Below, in pieces: positions 60,532 to 64,000 of a stretch of DNA of 64,000 nucleotides. Within the stretch, counting starts at the first letter, position 1. Each line of letters starts with the position of its first letter. The position numbers and the translations under genes are program-made. Origin of the DNA: Streptomyces sp. SAI-135 (GTDB taxonomy: Bacteria > Actinomycetota > Actinomycetes > Streptomycetales > Streptomycetaceae); contig NZ_JARXYP010000002.1 of NCBI RefSeq assembly GCF_029893805.1, forward strand, positions 6,820,001 through 6,884,000. Reading direction: 5' to 3'. Below the pieces are notes generated by a model, which had not been told where the DNA came from, made no database searches, and saw only the letters and a program-made list of their open reading frames with translations.

Positions 60532-62124
60532 TCACTGCTGGTCACCATCGGTGCGCAGCCTGAACCGCTGGAGCTTGCCGGTCGCGGTGCGCGGCAGTGC
60601 CTCCAGGAAGACGATCTCGCGCGGGCACTTGTAGGGAGCCAGCTCGCCCTTGACGAAGGTGCGCAGCGCCTCCGCGTCGCGCTCGGCGCCCTCCTTGAGG
60701 ACGGCGTAGGCGACGACGACCTGTCCGCGTGCCTCGTCGGGCCTCCCCACGACCGCCGCCTCCACCACGTCCGGGTGCCGCAGCAGGGCGTCCTCGACCT
60801 CCGGTCCGGCGATGTTGTACCCGGCGGAGATGATCATGTCGTCCGCGCGGGCCACATAGCGGAAGTACCCGTCGCTCTCGCGGACGTATGTGTCGCCGGT
60901 GAAGTTCCAGCCGTCCCGCACGTACTCGCGCTGGCGCGGGTCGGCGAGGTAACGGCAGCCGACCGGGCCGCGCACGGCAAGCAGCCCGGGCTCGCCGTCC
61001 GGCTTCTCGTGACCCGTCTCGTCGACCACCCGCGCTTGCCACCCGGGTACCGGCACTCCGGTCGTGCCGGGCCGGATGTGCTCGTCGGCCGCGGAGATGA
61101 AGATGTGCAGCAGCTCGGTGGCGCCGATGCCGTTGACGATCCGCAGTCCGGTCCGCTCCCGCCACGCCTGCCAGGTGGCCGCGGGCAGGTTCTCGCCTGC
61201 GGAGACGCAGCGGCGCAGGGACGAGACGTCGTACGCGTCGAGCTCGTCGAGCATGGCGCGGTAGGCCGTGGGGGCGGTGAACAGGACGGAGACGCGGTGC
61301 TCGGCGATCGCCGGCAGCAGCTGCCGGGGGTGCGCCTGTTCGAGGATGAGGGAGCTGGCGCCCGCCCGCATCGGGAAGATCACCAGGCCGCCGAGACCGA
61401 AGGTGAAGCCGAGCGGGGGACTGCCGGCGAACACATCGTCCACATGGGGCCGCAGCACATGCTTCGAGAAGGTGTCGGCTATCGCGAGCACATCCCGGTG
61501 GAAGTGCATACAGCCCTTGGGACGCCCGGTGGTCCCGGAGGTGAAGGCGATCAGCGCCACGTCGTCGGCCGCGGTCCGCACGGCGGGGTACGGCGTCCCG
61601 GGCGCCTCGCGGTTCAGCAGGTCGTCCGGGGTGTCGCCGCCGTACGTCGTGATCCTGAGGCCCGGTATCTCGGCCTTGGCGAGGTCGTCGACGGCGCGTA
61701 TGTCGCACAGGGCGTGCCCGATGCGCGCGATCCCGCACATCGTGGCCAGCTCGTGCGGGCGCTGCTGGGCCAGGACGGTCACGGCGACCGCGCCCGCCTT
61801 CAGCACCGCCAGCCAGCAGGCCGCGAGCCAGGGCGTGGTCGGGCCGCGCAGCAGCACCCGGTTGCCGGGGACCACTCCGAGGTCGCCGGTGAGGAGATGC
61901 GCGAGCCGGTCGACGCGGGCGCGCAGTGTGCCGTACGTCCATGTGTCGCCGGCCGGGGTGCGGAAGGCGGGGCGGTCGTCGGGCGGGCCCGTCAGCAGCT
62001 CGGCGGCACAGTTCAGCCGATCGGGGTACCGCAGCTCCGGCAGGTCGAAGCGCAGCTCCGGCCACTGGTCGGGGGGCGGGAGGTGGTCGCGCGCGAAGGT
62101 GTCGACGTGGGCCGAGGCGTTCAT
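60532..62124 (-). CDS. Aromatic acid-CoA ligase (AMP-binding), 530 aa
   Basis: The start ATG 62124 is chosen; the frame is open further but lacks a ribosome-binding site. The adenylation motif TSGTTGRPKGCMHFHRD is near 190, followed by GIGATELLHIF (about 325), YVRDGWNFTGDTYVRESDG and YNIAGPEVEDALLRHPDVVEA, and the catalytic lysine in PRTATGKLQRFRLR. The GIGATE...HIF pattern agrees with benzoate/2-aminobenzoate-CoA ligases. It should activate the aromatic acid consumed by the downstream-encoded monooxygenase. It is divergent from the acyl-CoA dehydrogenase gene with a candidate operator between. Confidence 0.88.
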   Translation of the reverse strand: MNASAHVDTFARDHLPPPDQWPELRFDLPELRYPDRLNCAAELLTGPPDDRPAFRTPAGDTWTYGTLRARVDRLAHLLTGDLGVVPGNRVLLRGPTTPWLAACWLAVLKAGAVAVTVLAQQRPHELATMCGIARIGHALCDIRAVDDLAKAEIPGLRITTYGGDTPDDLLNREAPGTPYPAVRTAADDVALIAFTSGTTGRPKGCMHFHRDVLAIADTFSKHVLRPHVDDVFAGSPPLGFTFGLGGLVIFPMRAGASSLILEQAHPRQLLPAIAEHRVSVLFTAPTAYRAMLDELDAYDVSSLRRCVSAGENLPAATWQAWRERTGLRIVNGIGATELLHIFISAADEHIRPGTTGVPVPGWQARVVDETGHEKPDGEPGLLAVRGPVGCRYLADPRQREYVRDGWNFTGDTYVRESDGYFRYVARADDMIISAGYNIAGPEVEDALLRHPDVVEAAVVGRPDEARGQVVVAYAVLKEGAERDAEALRTFVKGELAPYKCPREIVFLEALPRTATGKLQRFRLRTDGDQQ

Positions 62125-62199
62125 GGCGGGTCGCCCCCTTGCCTTCCGGGCCGCGTGGGCCGCCTTGTGGGCGTCGATGGTGGGCTCGCACAAGGAGCG

Positions 62200-62237
62200 T
62201 ATCGTGTTGGTGACGACAGTCAACGGCACGCGATACT
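62200..62237. promoter_or_regulatory. Candidate PaaX-type operator between the ligase and dehydrogenase genes
   Basis: GTATCGTG (about 62200-62207) and CGCGATAC (about 62230-62237) form an 8-bp inverted repeat with one mismatch and a 22-base centre. The region between contains TTGGTGACGACAGTCAACGG, itself partly symmetrical. It is placed between divergent genes of the catabolic cluster, about 35 bases before the dehydrogenase start. Confidence 0.45.
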
Positions 62238-62271
62238 GTCGTGGGGCCCTGTCGACGAGAAGGGACCGGCG

Positions 62272-63474
62272 ATGCCCGCATTCTCGCTCGAACCGTCACA
62301 GACCGCCCGCTGTGCGCAGCTGCGCGCCCTCGCCGAGGAACGGCTGCGCCCGCTCGCGGAGAAGGGCGAGCCCGGGCGGGTGAACCGGCCACTGGTCGCC
62401 GAACTCGGCCGACTGGGCCTGCTGGAACGGCTGTTCACCTCCGGGGCCCTCGATCTCTGCCTGATGCGGGAGTCCCTCGCCTACGCCTGTACGGAGGCGG
62501 AGACGGCGCTCGCCCTCCAGGGCCTCGGCGCCCACCCCGTCCACGCCCACGGCACCCCGGCCCAGCGGGACCGCTGGCTGCCGGCGGTCGGCGAGGGCGG
62601 CGCGGTGGCCGCGTTCGCCCTGAGCGAGCCGGGGGCGGGGTCGGACGCCGCGGCGTTGGGGCTGCGGGCGGAGGGGGAAGGGGAGGGCGGGGCGTCCTCG
62701 GCCGGGCCGTCGGCTGTCCCGTCACGGACCGGTGCCCCCGTCGCCGAGTGCGACGGACCCTCCCGGTGGCGGCTCACCGGGGAGAAGTGCTGGATCTCCA
62801 ACGCCCCCGAGGCCGACTTCTACACCGTCTTCGCCCGGACCACCCCCGGCGCCGGAGCGCGCGGGGTGACCGCGTTCCTCGTCCCCGCCGACCGGCCCGG
62901 ACTCACCGGCACCGCCCTCGACATGCTCTCCCCGCACCCCATCGGCGCCCTCGCCTTCGACGCCGTGCCGGTGAGTGCCGACGACGTCCTCGGTGAGGTC
63001 GACCGCGGCTTCAGGGTCGCGATGGGCACCCTCAACCTCTTCCGGCCCAGCGTCGGCGCCTTCGCCGTCGGCATGGCCCAGGCCGCACTGGACACCACCC
63101 TCGCGCACACCTCACAACGGGACGCGTTCGGCGGCAAGTTGAGGGACCTGCAGAGTGTGGCCCACACGGTCGCCGAGATGGCCCTGCGCACGGACGCGGC
63201 CCGGCTCATGGTGTACGCGGCGGCGACGGCGTACGACGAAGGCGCCCCGGACGTGCCCAAGCGCGCGGCGATGGCGAAGCTGCTCGCCACCGAGACCGCG
63301 CAGTACGTCGTCGACACCGCGGTCCAGCTCCACGGCGCGCGCGCCCTTGAGCGCGGCCATCTCCTGGAGCACCTGTACCGGGAGGTGCGCGCCCCACGCA
63401 TCTACGAAGGGGCCAGCGAGGTCCAACGGGGCATCATCGCCAAGGAGTTGTACGCCGACCTGGAGGTCTCGTGA
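62272..63474 (+). CDS. Acyl-CoA dehydrogenase family protein, 400 aa
   Basis: The ATG at 62272 is preceded by AGAAGGGA. The FAD-binding motif FALSEPGAGSDAAAL (about 120-134) and KCWISNAPEADFYTVF follow, then an Ala/Gly/Ser/Pro-rich insertion of about 30 residues (after 135) not seen in typical members. The C-terminal helical domain has FRVAMGTLNLFRPSVGAFAVG, QLHGARALERGHLLEHLYREVRAPRIYEGASEVQRGII. It probably oxidises a ring-derived acyl-CoA. The stop overlaps the RidA-like gene start (GTGA). Confidence 0.88.
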   Translation: MPAFSLEPSQTARCAQLRALAEERLRPLAEKGEPGRVNRPLVAELGRLGLLERLFTSGALDLCLMRESLAYACTEAETALALQGLGAHPVHAHGTPAQRDRWLPAVGEGGAVAAFALSEPGAGSDAAALGLRAEGEGEGGASSAGPSAVPSRTGAPVAECDGPSRWRLTGEKCWISNAPEADFYTVFARTTPGAGARGVTAFLVPADRPGLTGTALDMLSPHPIGALAFDAVPVSADDVLGEVDRGFRVAMGTLNLFRPSVGAFAVGMAQAALDTTLAHTSQRDAFGGKLRDLQSVAHTVAEMALRTDAARLMVYAAATAYDEGAPDVPKRAAMAKLLATETAQYVVDTAVQLHGARALERGHLLEHLYREVRAPRIYEGASEVQRGIIAKELYADLEVS

Positions 63475-63869
63475 GCGCCGAGCGCATCAACCCGCCCGAA
63501 CTGTCCCCGCCCGCCGGCTTCTCGCACGCGGTCGTCGCCACCGGCTCTCGTGTCGTCTTCCTGGCGGGACAGACGGCCCTGGACGCCGACGGCAAGGTGG
63601 TGGGGGAGAGCCTGCCGGAACAGTTCGAGAAGGCGCTCGGCAATCTGCTCACGGCCCTCGCGGCCGCCGGCGGTACCCCGTCCGACCTCGCCCGGGTCAC
63701 CGTCTACGCCACCGACATCGCCGCCTATCGCACCCACGCCCGCGAACTCGGCTATATATGGCGGCAGTTGGCGGGCCGGGACTATCCGGCCATGGCCGTC
63801 GTCGAGGTCGTACGGCTGTGGGACGACCAGGCCGCGGTGGAACTCGACGGCTTCGCGGTGCTGCCGTAG
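63471..63869 (+). CDS. RidA-family protein lacking the usual catalytic arginine, 132 aa
   Basis: GTG 63471 overlaps the dehydrogenase stop. It shows the YjgF/RidA pattern: ERINPPELSPPAGFSHAVVA, FLAGQTALDADGKVVG, ALGNLLTALAAAGG and VTVYATDIAAYR. In the segment that in E. coli RidA reads PARSCVEV, this protein has PAMAVVEV, so the arginine needed for imine hydrolysis is replaced by Met. It likely belongs to a Rid subfamily without classical deaminase activity. RidA-like genes are part of 2-aminobenzoyl-CoA clusters, which supports the cluster assignment. Confidence 0.85.
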   Translation: MSAERINPPELSPPAGFSHAVVATGSRVVFLAGQTALDADGKVVGESLPEQFEKALGNLLTALAAAGGTPSDLARVTVYATDIAAYRTHARELGYIWRQLAGRDYPAMAVVEVVRLWDDQAAVELDGFAVLP

Positions 63870-63889
63870 CGGCGGCGCGGAGACGGCGA

Positions 63890-64000
63890 TCAGGCGGCGA
63901 CGGCCAGCTGTGCGGTCTGCACCCGGTGCGGTGCGACGACACGGCCGTCGGGCAGCAGTTCGCCGGTGTCGTCGAAGACGATCGCGCCGTTGCACAGCAG
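63890..64000 (-). CDS. DUF5999 family protein, C-terminal part
   Basis: The gene continues past the right edge; the visible 36 residues on the minus strand read LLCNGAIVFDDTGELLPDGR and then VVAPHRVQTAQLAVAA. The LLCNG...FDDTGELLPDG...APHR pattern matches DUF5999, a small Streptomyces family of about 65 aa whose N-terminal part usually carries Cys/His residues. Function unknown. It is convergent with the RidA-like gene, 20 bases apart. Confidence 0.8.
   Translation of the reverse strand: MLCNGAIVFDDTGELLPDGRVVAPHRVQTAQLAVAA

Noticed and set aside
1..64000. CRISPR arrays, tRNA or rRNA genes, insertion sequences and phage integration sites.
   Set aside because: No regularly spaced direct repeats, no cloverleaf or rRNA-like stretch and no transposase or integrase product was recognised on either strand by reading; a computed search would be needed to exclude a tRNA fully.

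Overview
The window is high-GC actinobacterial chromosome, almost certainly a Streptomyces: start codons are often GTG, genes overlap by 1-4 bases, only one TTA codon was found in the genes read, and many products belong to Streptomyces lineage families (DUF3093, DUF3159, DUF3710, DUF4193, DUF5999, DUF6099, CutR/CutS, SflB). From memory, the gene order resembles the S. coelicolor SCO586x-SCO597x part of the chromosome core. No rRNA, tRNA, CRISPR array, transposase or integrase was recognised.

Left part (1-19.5 kb): the end of an inositol-monophosphatase-like gene, a small conserved ORF, the cutRS two-component system, DUF4193, an EcsC-like ORF with a dispersed palindrome embedded in it, DUF3093, a thioesterase, dut and DUF3710. 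A secreted alginate-lyase-like protein, a lone ABC ATPase and about 700 bp of apparently non-coding, internally repeated DNA follow. Next comes a potassium neighbourhood: kdpD-kdpE without kdpFABC, an OB-fold protein, DUF3159, two TrkA-type proteins and a KimA-like K+ importer, then a TRAM-domain RNA methyltransferase.

Middle (19.5-42.4 kb): mostly accessory functions. These are an ABC exporter divergent from a PadR regulator with a tandem operator, a SigB-type sigma factor, a phospholipase-D protein, an aminotransferase, a furA-katG pair, a large nitrate reductase fused to its own flavoprotein reductase, a Met/His-rich membrane protein beside a SigC-like ECF sigma factor, a giant FAD/Fe-S D-2-hydroxyacid dehydrogenase behind a MarR regulator, a YceI protein and a membrane glycosyltransferase.

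Right part (42.5-64 kb): sflB, a SMC/RecF-like ATPase, a MazG-like pyrophosphohydrolase, DUF6099, an F420-type oxidoreductase, the Hen1-Pnkp RNA-repair operon, an SPFH protein overlapping a NAD-kinase-like protein, arcA and arcB of arginine catabolism, an anti-sigma-type ATPase, and a CoA-linked aromatic (probably 2-aminobenzoate or salicylate) catabolic cluster with PaaX regulator and RidA-like protein, interrupted by cysC. The window ends inside a DUF5999 gene.

The least described pairings are the SPFH/NAD-kinase-like operon with its repeated operator, the SigC-like/Met-rich pair, and the cluster of potassium genes. Several strong intergenic palindromes look like terminators or operators.
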